Assembly: GCA_028696455.1 (NCBI GenBank)
Contig: JAQVGZ010000014.1
Coordinates: 1-41,417 of the forward strand
DNA length: 41,417 bases
Reading direction: 5' to 3'
Origin: Desulfotomaculaceae bacterium
GTDB lineage: Bacteria > Bacillota > Desulfotomaculia > Desulfotomaculales > Pelotomaculaceae
In this document: positions 34,515 to 41,417 of the stretch, piece by piece
Position numbering within the stretch: position 1 is the first letter of the stretch
Layout of the letters: every line of letters begins with the position of its first letter
Translations under genes and position numbers: made by a program
The notes under the pieces: model-generated
What the model was told of the DNA's origin: nothing
The model's input: only the letters and a program-made list of their open reading frames with translations
The model's database searches: none

Positions 34515-35210
34515 TTAAATTGTAATTTCCTGTCCGGGCTTAATGGCCGCTACTGTAACTTCAGGAGCCCTCTTGCCGGCTAAATCAATAAACTCTCTAG
34601 CGTCTTGGACGAGTATGGGGAATGTCTGGTAGTGAATGGGGATTGCTTTTTTGGGCTTAAGTAGGGTGAGGCTAACTGCCGCCTGAAGCGGATTCATAGT
34701 AAAAACGCTGCCAATTGGTATCAGGGCAAGGTCAATATCATAAATCTCGCCAAAGAGCCGCATGCTGTCAAAAATGCCAGTGTCCCCGGCATGATACACT
34801 GTTTTCCCGTTTTCTAAAATAATGATGTAGCCTACAGGACTCCCGGCGACGCTGGAATGAAAAGCCTGAGTCATGATAATTTTGATGCCGGCTACCTCAA
34901 CTTCGCCGCCTATATTCATGCCCATGCCAAAAATAATGTTGTCTGCGCTTACCCCTGACTTTTGCAGTGTATCTACCAGCTCGGGCTGCGCAATCACAGT
35001 GGCGCCGGTTGCTTTGACTAGATCCGGGACGTCTTCACCGAGGTGGTCGAAATGGTCATGGGTGATTAAGATAATGTCAGCCTTCTTGATATCTTCTTTT
35101 TTAACCGGACAACTAGAGTTACCAGAAATCCAGGGGTCTATTAAGATGACAGCCCCTTTTTCTGTCGTAATTTGACAGGCGGCGTGTCCCAGCCATTTGA
35201 TGTTGGCCAT
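34515..35210 (-). CDS. UPF0173 metal-dependent hydrolase (metallo-beta-lactamase fold)
   Basis: A 231-residue protein with the metallo-beta-lactamase signature ITHDHFDHLGED, a downstream HSSVAG histidine, HAGDTGIF and PIHYQTFP, all usual for the UPF0173/YtkL family. It begins IKWLGHAACQI, a typical start. The ATG at 35210 has GAGGAGGAG upstream, so the five extra codons to 35225 are not used. The substrate is unknown. It appears to be a single-gene unit. Confidence 0.9.
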   Translation of the reverse strand: MANIKWLGHAACQITTEKGAVILIDPWISGNSSCPVKKEDIKKADIILITHDHFDHLGEDVPDLVKATGATVIAQPELVDTLQKSGVSADNIIFGMGMNIGGEVEVAGIKIIMTQAFHSSVAGSPVGYIIILENGKTVYHAGDTGIFDSMRLFGEIYDIDLALIPIGSVFTMNPLQAAVSLTLLKPKKAIPIHYQTFPILVQDAREFIDLAGKRAPEVTVAAIKPGQEITI

Positions 35211-35368
35211 TTTTCTCCTCCTCAAAAAATAAATAGAATACTAGTAAATTAATTATTTCTAGATTTATTTTCATTTTCCTGCATATTAGAAAAAACAGGA
35301 CGCCTGAAATTTTTACAAGCGTACGTTGTTAGCCTTGCCCTGGTATGATATAGGTGTGTCTTAGGAAA

Positions 35369-35971
35369 TTATAGTTTCACTATTATGTTGCCAGTGGTTA
35401 TGGCCTCAATAGTATCATACATATTGGTAATGGACCCAACTTCAAGTTTTTCTTTTAACTGGTAATAATCAAGGCAGGTGCCACAGGATTTAATTTCTAC
35501 TCCATCATTATGGAGTCTTTTTAATGTATTTAATACCGGCGAGTTTTCTGTTGTCAAAAATACACCTTCGTTTAAAAAAATAATTTGGTCGGGCTTATTA
35601 GTGACAGAAGGCAGGGTATTGATAAATCCTTCCATCAGAATTTTGCCCAGTTCTTCATTAATCCCAATTTTATTACAAGTAATCAGGAAAGTTGTGCGAG
35701 AACTGAGAGATTGTTTTAAGGCCAGGGGGTCTGCACAGCTGCTGTTGCCGTCTTTTTGACGGATTAGCAGTTTCCAGCCGTCCTGAGTGTTGTTTTCCTC
35801 AACATCGCAATTATAGCTTGAACAAAATTTTTTAATGTTCTCTTTTGGTATTTCGCTGTCTACCAGCACCTCGAATTCTTTATCGCCGCCGTCAATCGTC
35901 TTTTTGGTAAGCAGTACCGGCTCCGGGCAGGTTAAACCTCTTGCGTCTAATGTTTTCACCTTATACATCAC
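35369..35971 (-). CDS. yedF: YedF-like sulfur/selenium transfer protein (TusA + DsrE-like)
   Basis: A 200-residue two-domain protein. The N-terminal TusA/SirA domain has DARGLTCPEPV with the persulfide/perselenide-carrying Cys15. The C-terminal DsrE-like domain carries the CGTC pair (Cys163, Cys166). This architecture is the family annotated as selenium metabolism protein YedF, often next to selD. GTG 35971 or ATG 35968 could be the start, both overlapping the desulfurase gene end by about 10 bases. With the two upstream genes it forms a coupled sulfur/selenium relay operon. Confidence 0.9.
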   Translation of the reverse strand: MMYKVKTLDARGLTCPEPVLLTKKTIDGGDKEFEVLVDSEIPKENIKKFCSSYNCDVEENNTQDGWKLLIRQKDGNSSCADPLALKQSLSSRTTFLITCNKIGINEELGKILMEGFINTLPSVTNKPDQIIFLNEGVFLTTENSPVLNTLKRLHNDGVEIKSCGTCLDYYQLKEKLEVGSITNMYDTIEAITTGNIIVKL

Positions 35972-37118
35972 CTTCTTTCTGAGAAATGTGGGATAGGGCG
36001 GTTAAGCCTGTGTGGATTTCTTCTATATTATTAAAGGGGCCAAAGGCAAACCTTACGGTCCCTTGTGGAAAGGTGCCGATAGTTTTATGAGTTGAAGGCG
36101 CGCAGTGCAGGCCGGGCCTGCAGGCAATATCAAAGTCCCGGTCCAGGATATAAGCGATTTCCGCCGGGTCATAGCCGGAAATATTCAGGCTTACTACGGA
36201 GACCCGGTTATTTGCATCCTTCGGACCATACAGACGGACATCTGGTATTTTTGCCGCATTTCTAATGAAGCTCTCTGTCAGAGCCATTTCCTTTTGCCTG
36301 AGATTCACTACACCGTGCTCTAGAACATATTTTACGCCGGCACCCAGACCAGCCAGGCCAATTACGTTTAGGGTGCCTGATTCCAGCCGATCCGGCATCA
36401 GCTCCGGCTGGAATTCCCTCTCAGAGTTACTGCCTGTGCCACCACGCATGAGTGGCTCTATTTCGATCCCTTCCCTGATGTACAGTCCGCCGGTGCCCTG
36501 CGGTCCTAAGAGCGCTTTGTGTCCGGTAAAGGCCAGCATGTCCACGCCGTCGGCTTCAACGTCTACCGGGTAGGCGCCCGCTGTCTGAGCTGCATCGATC
36601 AAAGTGTTGCTGCCGTAACTTTTGACAATTTGGGTAATCGGGCCAATGGGATTCACTGCACCGGTAACGTTAGAGGCATGGCTAAACACGACTAATTTGA
36701 TTGATTCTTTTTTTAATATATCTTCAAAAGAAGCCGGGTCTACCATTCCCGCCTGGTTGGCCTGAACAACATAAAGCTTTATTTTTCCCGCCTGCTCTAA
36801 ATAGCGGAGCGGGCGCATTACACTATTGTGCTCCACGGAGGTAGTAATTACCCGATCCCCTTTTATTAGGAAGCCATTGATCGCCATATTTAAGCTCTCA
36901 GTGACATTCTTGGTAAATACTATCCTGGCGCTATCTTTAATATTGAACAGCTGCGCCAGGGATTCGCGTGTATTAAATACCAACTCACTGGCCTCGAGAG
37001 CCATTTTGTGCCCGCTTCTTCCAGTTGTTCCCCCCATGTTAAAAAAGTAATTTTCCATGGCCTCAATCACAGCCTTTGGCTTGGGGAAACTAGTGGCGGC
37101 ATTGTCAAAGTAAATCAC
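35961..37118 (-). CDS. Class V aminotransferase-family cysteine desulfurase
   Basis: A 385-residue PLP enzyme releasing sulfur (or selenium) from cysteine (or selenocysteine) as a protein-bound persulfide. IYFDNAATSFPKP opens the protein, the PLP lysine is Lys201 in FTGHKALLGPQGTGG, and the sulfur-accepting Cys339 is in RPGLHCAPSTH. It is the SufS/Csd-like subtype seen with DUF3343 and YedF in anaerobic Firmicutes. GTG 37118 follows AAAGGGGGTG. It overlaps both neighbours (14 bases upstream, 11 downstream), which implies a stoichiometric operon. No scaffold protein is encoded here. Confidence 0.93.
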   Translation of the reverse strand: MIYFDNAATSFPKPKAVIEAMENYFFNMGGTTGRSGHKMALEASELVFNTRESLAQLFNIKDSARIVFTKNVTESLNMAINGFLIKGDRVITTSVEHNSVMRPLRYLEQAGKIKLYVVQANQAGMVDPASFEDILKKESIKLVVFSHASNVTGAVNPIGPITQIVKSYGSNTLIDAAQTAGAYPVDVEADGVDMLAFTGHKALLGPQGTGGLYIREGIEIEPLMRGGTGSNSEREFQPELMPDRLESGTLNVIGLAGLGAGVKYVLEHGVVNLRQKEMALTESFIRNAAKIPDVRLYGPKDANNRVSVVSLNISGYDPAEIAYILDRDFDIACRPGLHCAPSTHKTIGTFPQGTVRFAFGPFNNIEEIHTGLTALSHISQKEGDV

Positions 37119-37323
37119 TTTTGAAGCGCACCCCCTTTAAGCACAGAATTTCATGAACCCGCTCCAGCACAAATGCTTCAACTTTCAGGGACATACCGCA
37201 TTCGGAAGATAACTTCTTTGGGGTGGGAATTATTTCATGAGCGATACAGGCTTGCTGCAGCTCTTTTTTTGCTTTAATGACATCATGGGTTGATTGAAAA
37301 TAAACAACATATTCTGCGGACAC
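37105..37323 (-). CDS. DUF3343 putative Se/S carrier protein
   Basis: A 72-residue protein of the DUF3343 family, proposed as a Se/S carrier. It opens YVVYFQSTHDVIKAKKEL and has the conserved ECGMSL motif (around residue 41), whose cysteine would carry the chalcogen. The start GTG 37323 follows GGAGGAAGG. It overlaps the cysteine desulfurase gene by 14 bases. It is the first gene of the three-gene cassette; the promoter must lie in the AT-rich gap 37324-37667. Confidence 0.85.
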   Translation of the reverse strand: MSAEYVVYFQSTHDVIKAKKELQQACIAHEIIPTPKKLSSECGMSLKVEAFVLERVHEILCLKGVRFKSDLL

Positions 37324-37667
37324 TATGTTATCCTTCCTCCTCTGTCTATTGAGAACTGGATTTGAACCACTTATTGGTTTACCTGCAAAATAATTCTTAC
37401 AAAGTAAGTTAGCAGAGATTTTTTGGTTGAACTATAAGGTTTTAAAAAGTACTTTAATTATAGTAACATATAATAAATTTATGTAAAAACAAAAAATACT
37501 TATACTAATTTTCAAGAACATAAAAAAAACTTATAATACCTTGCCGGAATCATTGTAAAATAGCACTACCGTATTCTTTAGCGCAATAATATAGAAGTAT
37601 ATATAAAAAAAAACTGTTTTGTGGTATAGTTCCTTCTAAGGGTAATTACGGAGGGATGGAGTGAAGC
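37324..37667. other. 344-base AT-rich divergent intergenic region
   Basis: No gene seen. It contains several A-tracts (around 37495, 37522 and 37605) and -10-like TATAAT at 37532-37537, with TTCAAG 15-16 bases before it. It should hold the promoters for the reverse-strand Se/S cassette and the forward DUF441 gene. A stretch at 37357-37367 resembles an antisense tRNA T arm but does not extend to a tRNA. Confidence 0.5.
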
Positions 37668-38114
37668 TTGAGTCAATCGATTATTATTTTAAGTGCCGTT
37701 GCCCTCCTCGGGATAGTTGGCAAAAACAGTTCGGTGGCGGCAGCAGCAGGGGTCCTGCTGGTTTTTCGGCTGTTTGTGGGGGAGCGGTCTGTGCCGTTCC
37801 TAGAGGAGTATACTTTAAAGGCGGGCATTACCATAATCACACTGGCAGTGCTGGTACCATTCGCTACTGGTGAGGTCGACCTTAATTCACTATTCAACTC
37901 TTTCAAGAGTTACCCTGGATTTGTGTCTATTCTTGTTGGTATAATTATAGCCTACCTGGGCGGCAAGGGGGTGACTTTTCTGACAGATCAGCCGCAGGTT
38001 CTTGTCGGGTTACTAATCGGCACGATCATTGGGGTCGCTTTTTTCAAAGGTGTACCGGTTGGCCCACTTATTGGTGCAGGAATTGTGGCGCTGATTTTGT
38101 CTAAAATATCTTGA
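37668..38114 (+). CDS. DUF441 integral membrane protein
   Basis: A 148-residue protein with four predicted membrane helices, matching the DUF441/YeaL family (opening IIILSAVALLGIVGKNSSVA; PGFVSILVGIIIAYLGGKGV). The function is unknown. The start TTG 37668 is placed six bases after GGAG; an overlapping frame at 37661 is a shadow. The 3' 102 bases overlap, on the opposite strand, the end of the YkgJ-like gene. Confidence 0.88.
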   Translation: MSQSIIILSAVALLGIVGKNSSVAAAAGVLLVFRLFVGERSVPFLEEYTLKAGITIITLAVLVPFATGEVDLNSLFNSFKSYPGFVSILVGIIIAYLGGKGVTFLTDQPQVLVGLLIGTIIGVAFFKGVPVGPLIGAGIVALILSKIS

Positions 38115-38657
38115 CACGGGGTAAATAATGTTTGGCCGGCAGCCTTCCCTCTCACGCTCCCTTGAGTCCATTTCCACCAGGTCACGGATGCGAGGATCGG
38201 CCAGGAGTCTTTGCCAGCACAAGGCTGTTACTTCCATAAAGTCTTTTCTTAGAGGTATTCTTCTGGCAATGAGCGGGCACAAATAAGGCAACTCCAGTGT
38301 TTCATGGATTAAAAATAAAGTATCGTCTTTTAATAAATGGGGCGCTAAGGGGAAGAAGCGGCAGTTCAAAGGGCGCTGCTTTCTGGGGCATAAGCCTGTA
38401 CAGCGTACAAAGTATACAGGATATTCCCATGATGGTGGAAAATCATCTTCGTCAGGATGACGTCTCTCCCATTGCAGCCATTTTTCTTTCCCTGTAAACA
38501 TACACTCTTCACCTGGGAACAGGTAAACGCCCAGGTCATCCTCACTGTCTGGCTGGCAGCAAACTTTGCCGCAAAGTTCTCCACAATCGCTTTGGATCGG
38601 GGTGATTGCACTGGTAATTCGGTAAATCTCTTTATAATTGACTGTCTTATTTGACAT
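38013..38657 (-). CDS. YkgJ-like cysteine-cluster protein
   Basis: A 214-residue protein with a CxxxCxxxCC-type N-terminal cluster (DCGELCGKVCC), CTGLCP, and LNCRFFPLAP, the cysteine pattern of the YkgJ/UPF0153 putative zinc- or iron-binding family. The C-terminal 34 codons lie opposite the end of the DUF441 gene; that tail is hydrophilic and shows no motif, so it may be an extension past the conserved part. The start ATG 38657 has GGAGAGAAGC upstream. The function is unknown. Confidence 0.8.
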   Translation of the reverse strand: MSNKTVNYKEIYRITSAITPIQSDCGELCGKVCCQPDSEDDLGVYLFPGEECMFTGKEKWLQWERRHPDEDDFPPSWEYPVYFVRCTGLCPRKQRPLNCRFFPLAPHLLKDDTLFLIHETLELPYLCPLIARRIPLRKDFMEVTALCWQRLLADPRIRDLVEMDSREREREGCRPNIIYPVSRYFRQNQRHNSCTNKWANRYTFEKSDPNDRAD

Positions 38658-38908
38658 TTTATGCTTCTCTCCGATATTTCTTTTATAAAACCCCTGTAGT
38701 GCTCCCCTGAATACGCTTTTTGCACCTATGATAATATCATATAATACAAATAATTAAAATAAATAATACTACACCCCAGCTGAATTTTTATTTAGTGCTA
38801 GTTATTATTAGTTTTATATGAAATTTAAAAGAAATGGCCCGAGTTAGGCCTTTTCAGATGTATAATTATAAGAATAATAAAAGGGGTATCAAAAGTTAAG
38901 GAGTCCGA

Positions 38909-41038
38909 ATGAGTATGGATGAAAAATGGCGCAAGGTAGCAAAGGTAATCATCAATATCTCTCTGCTGTTATTTTTAGCTACTTTGCCGTTTATTATCTG
39001 GGGGTATTATTATGCGAATCAGATATTAGTAGGTTTTACCGGTGAAGAAGCGAATATAGATGTATTCGATCAAAACTCCTTTCTTTTTGATGATAACAAC
39101 AACTTAATTTACGAAATCCATGGTGAGGTAAACCGCACTCCAGTACCTTTGGAACAGGTTCCAGAACATGTGCAAAAAGCATTTGTAGCCATAGAGGATA
39201 GAAGATTTTACGACCACCACGGGATTGACTTAAAGGCAATTTTTCGTGCAGCGTTCAATTACTGCAAAAATGGACGGATCACAGAGGGCGCCAGCACTAT
39301 AACCCAGCAGATGATAAAGCTATATTTCTTATCACCGGAGCAAACTCTTAAACGAAAAATAAAAGAGGCAGCTATTGCCCTGGAATTTGAACGGCGGTAT
39401 AGCAAAGATAAAATACTGGAGCTATACATGAACCGGGTCTATTTCGGGGAGGGCGCCTATGGCATTCAAAGTGCGGCGAAGGTGTATTTTAATAAAGAGT
39501 CAGGGGCACTCTCACTGGCTGAAGGCGCACTGTTGGCAGCCCTTGTGCAGGCCCCAAGCGCTTATGATCCTTTTTTGAATGTGGAAGGCTCCTTGCAACG
39601 GCGAAATGTGGTGTTGGAAAAAATGATTGAACAAAAGCTAATTTCCAAAGAGCAGGGAATTGAGGCTCAGCAAAAATCAATCGAACTAACAAATGAAGTC
39701 AAGATGGAAAACTATAATTCTTATTATATTGATTATGTAATTAGTGAAGCAATTGCTGTCGCGGGCGGTGATCAGCTATTTAAAGGCGGGCTAAAGATAT
39801 ATACCACCCTGGAGCCGGAAATACAGAATAAAGCAGAAGAGATATTTGCGCGTAACCACCTATTCCCCTCTAGTAGCGTGGAGGCTGCCCTGGCTATGGT
39901 CGAGAACAGCACAGGGGCAATAAAAGCATTAATGGGTGGAAGACATTACGAAACCAAACGCGGGTTTAACCGCGCTACCCAGATGTTCAGGCAGCCTGGT
40001 TCTACTTTTAAGCCTATTGCCGTTTACGCGCCTGCCTTCGAACTGGGCTACAGGCCGGATTCGATAATTTCAGACACACCCTTTAAGGTTGGCAGCTATG
40101 AGCCGCATAATGCTGATGGTGGCTATTATGGGGAGATCAGCATCAGGACAGCTGTACAATGGTCTCGCAATGTTGCCGCAGTCAGACTTTTAAATACAAT
40201 TGGAGTGGAAAACGGCTTTGAAATGGCTATGAAAATGGGTTTTGAGCTGGTCGAGGCAGACCGCTGCCTGCCGCTGGCGCTAGGGGGTTTGACCAGAGGG
40301 GTTACCCCGTTACAAATAGCCGGAGCCTATGCTACCTTCAGTAACCGTGGTATTTTTACCAGGCCATATGCAATCAAGTATATTGAGGACTCACAAGGAC
40401 GGGTTATATACCGGTGTCCTGAGGGAAGCCAGGTAATGAAAGCCTCTACAGCCGAAAGCATGAAAGATGTCTTGCGAACAGTAGTTGAATCCGGCACAGG
40501 TTCCCGGGCTAGGATTAGGGGGGTGGTAGTATTTGGTAAAACTGGCACCACCGAACTGCCGGACATACCGGTGTTTAAAGGCCTGAACGGTAATAAAGAC
40601 GCCTGGTTTGTCGGCTCGACGGACCGTTATACAACCGCGGTCTGGTTGGGTTACGATGAGAAAGATATGGATAGGTTGCACTACTTGACCTCCAGCGGTG
40701 GCAGTCAGCCAGCAGAGATCTTTCGCCTTGTACTCGCTAGCGTTACTGGCGCAGATGATCAACCCCTCGCAAGGACACAGTATGTGACACAGCGGGTCGT
40801 AGAACAGCAGGCGGAAGCGCAATTTATTGCTCCCGAAGAGACAGGAGATTCAGAGGCAATGGTGCAAAACGAGGAAAACAACCAGAATGAACATGACAAA
40901 GTGCAGGATGAACAGGAGGAAATAGAAGAGCTACAAGAAAGCCTTCAGCAGTATAAGCCAACCCGGGAAAAGGGGCAAAATGACTCTCTAAAGTGGCTGG
41001 AACCAACAGATAATCAAAAAATCCAGGTAGTATTATGA
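38909..41038 (+). CDS. Class A penicillin-binding protein (PBP1A-like)
   Basis: A 709-residue bifunctional peptidoglycan synthase. There is a single N-terminal membrane anchor (about residues 12-36). The GT51 glycosyltransferase domain has EDRRFYDHHGID (about 97), STITQQ (about 129) and ELYMNRVYFGEGAYGI. The transpeptidase shows PGSTFKP (Ser about 365), SRN (about 419) and KTGTTE (about 544). The last 50 residues are Gln/Glu-rich and likely disordered. AAGGAG precedes ATG 38909. It is monocistronic between divergent and downstream genes. Which of the several spore-former class A PBPs it corresponds to is unclear. Confidence 0.95.
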   Translation: MSMDEKWRKVAKVIINISLLLFLATLPFIIWGYYYANQILVGFTGEEANIDVFDQNSFLFDDNNNLIYEIHGEVNRTPVPLEQVPEHVQKAFVAIEDRRFYDHHGIDLKAIFRAAFNYCKNGRITEGASTITQQMIKLYFLSPEQTLKRKIKEAAIALEFERRYSKDKILELYMNRVYFGEGAYGIQSAAKVYFNKESGALSLAEGALLAALVQAPSAYDPFLNVEGSLQRRNVVLEKMIEQKLISKEQGIEAQQKSIELTNEVKMENYNSYYIDYVISEAIAVAGGDQLFKGGLKIYTTLEPEIQNKAEEIFARNHLFPSSSVEAALAMVENSTGAIKALMGGRHYETKRGFNRATQMFRQPGSTFKPIAVYAPAFELGYRPDSIISDTPFKVGSYEPHNADGGYYGEISIRTAVQWSRNVAAVRLLNTIGVENGFEMAMKMGFELVEADRCLPLALGGLTRGVTPLQIAGAYATFSNRGIFTRPYAIKYIEDSQGRVIYRCPEGSQVMKASTAESMKDVLRTVVESGTGSRARIRGVVVFGKTGTTELPDIPVFKGLNGNKDAWFVGSTDRYTTAVWLGYDEKDMDRLHYLTSSGGSQPAEIFRLVLASVTGADDQPLARTQYVTQRVVEQQAEAQFIAPEETGDSEAMVQNEENNQNEHDKVQDEQEEIEELQESLQQYKPTREKGQNDSLKWLEPTDNQKIQVVL

Positions 41039-41135
41039 AAGGCTATTATGGTTTGATATAATATTATTGCTGGTTTCATCAATTAAAATTATTTTTTTTG
41101 TAGATGGAAATAAGTAAATTAAAGGTGGTGGCGAT

Positions 41136-41417
41136 ATGTTTAATACCGTTATTTATAAAGTAAGCGGTAGTGTGGCGTACATAACCCTTAACCGGCCGGA
41201 AACAATGAACTCCCTGGATCCTGAATTACTTAAGGAACTATTCGATGCCTTGCAGACATGTCATTATGATCAGGCTGTACGAGTAGTGGTAATCACCGGA
41301 GCAGGAAAAGCGTTTTGTGCCGGTGGGGACCTAAAATGGATGATGTCTGTCCGGAATAATAACTGGAAGAGCAGTTTTGACAGTTTGGTAAGGGATTTTA
41401 ACACCAATATTTTATAT
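41136..41417 (+). CDS. Enoyl-CoA hydratase/isomerase family protein (3' end missing)
   Basis: Only the first 94 codons are inside the window. VAYITLNRPETMNSLDPELL and VVVITGAGKAFCAGGDL are the crotonase-fold signatures, the latter forming the oxyanion hole. The start ATG 41136 is preceded by AAAGGTGGTGG. Likely activity is hydration or isomerisation of an enoyl-CoA in fatty-acid or butyrate-type metabolism; the catalytic Glu region lies beyond the edge. The frame is open to the last base. Confidence 0.88.
   Translation, partial: MFNTVIYKVSGSVAYITLNRPETMNSLDPELLKELFDALQTCHYDQAVRVVVITGAGKAFCAGGDLKWMMSVRNNNWKSSFDSLVRDFNTNILY

Noticed and set aside
37340-37440. Possible tRNA (even tRNA-Sec) on the minus strand near the selenium genes, because GGTTCAAATCC occurs
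   Set aside because: The T arm is imperfect, there is no CCA, no acceptor pairing and no anticodon arm in the flanking 100 bases.

Overview
The window looks like a chromosomal segment of an anaerobic, endospore-forming, low-to-mid GC Firmicute, most likely of the Peptococcaceae (Desulfotomaculum/Pelotomaculum type). The clues are the gene order (pgpH-ybeY-dgkA-cdd-era-recO-glyQS-ccpN-like-PPDK regulator-ppdK-dgt-like-dnaG-rpoD), two spore-coat F-like genes, a phosphosulfolactate synthase, and a selenium/sulfur-carrier cassette. Taxonomy is inferred from synteny and protein style only. No phage, insertion sequence or CRISPR array was seen.

Layout. Bases 1-8851 hold a dense forward run of housekeeping genes: an HD phosphodiesterase cut by the left edge, ybeY, a diacylglycerol/undecaprenol kinase, cytidine deaminase, a small PQ-loop-like membrane protein, era, recO, a DUF4342 protein, then glyQ and glyS. 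Bases 8972-13969 form a pyruvate/PEP control block: a CcpN-like CBS-HTH regulator, the PPDK regulatory kinase/phosphorylase, a 689-base gap holding a 15-codon ORF and palindromes, and ppdK. Bases 14103-18855 carry thpR, a dGTPase-like gene, dnaG and rpoD. They are followed by a promoter and four tRNA genes (Asn, CAT, Glu, Val), then trmK, a Nif3-family gene, a coiled-coil zinc-ribbon gene, the RNase P RNA and a PAQR/hemolysin III gene.

From 23676 on, the region is more accessory. It contains phosphosulfolactate synthase, an MFS exporter, a Gfo/Idh/MocA dehydrogenase, a thiamine-diphosphate enzyme broken by one frameshift, two coat-F-like genes, and a glutamate-synthase-like FMN protein with no cysteine. 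Next is a reverse-strand three-gene operon (orphan ABC ATPase, HypB/UreG-like GTPase, Fe-S protein), the most attractive candidate for an undescribed system, probably metallocentre assembly. It is followed by a GalT-like protein, a UPF0173 hydrolase, a DUF3343/cysteine desulfurase/YedF selenium-sulfur cassette, a DUF441 membrane protein overlapping a convergent YkgJ-like gene, a class A penicillin-binding protein, and the start of an enoyl-CoA hydratase cut by the right edge.

Two starts deserve attention. rpoD appears to begin at a CTG that overlaps the dnaG stop (CTGA). The PPDK regulator has a perfectly placed Shine-Dalgarno in front of an ATT codon.
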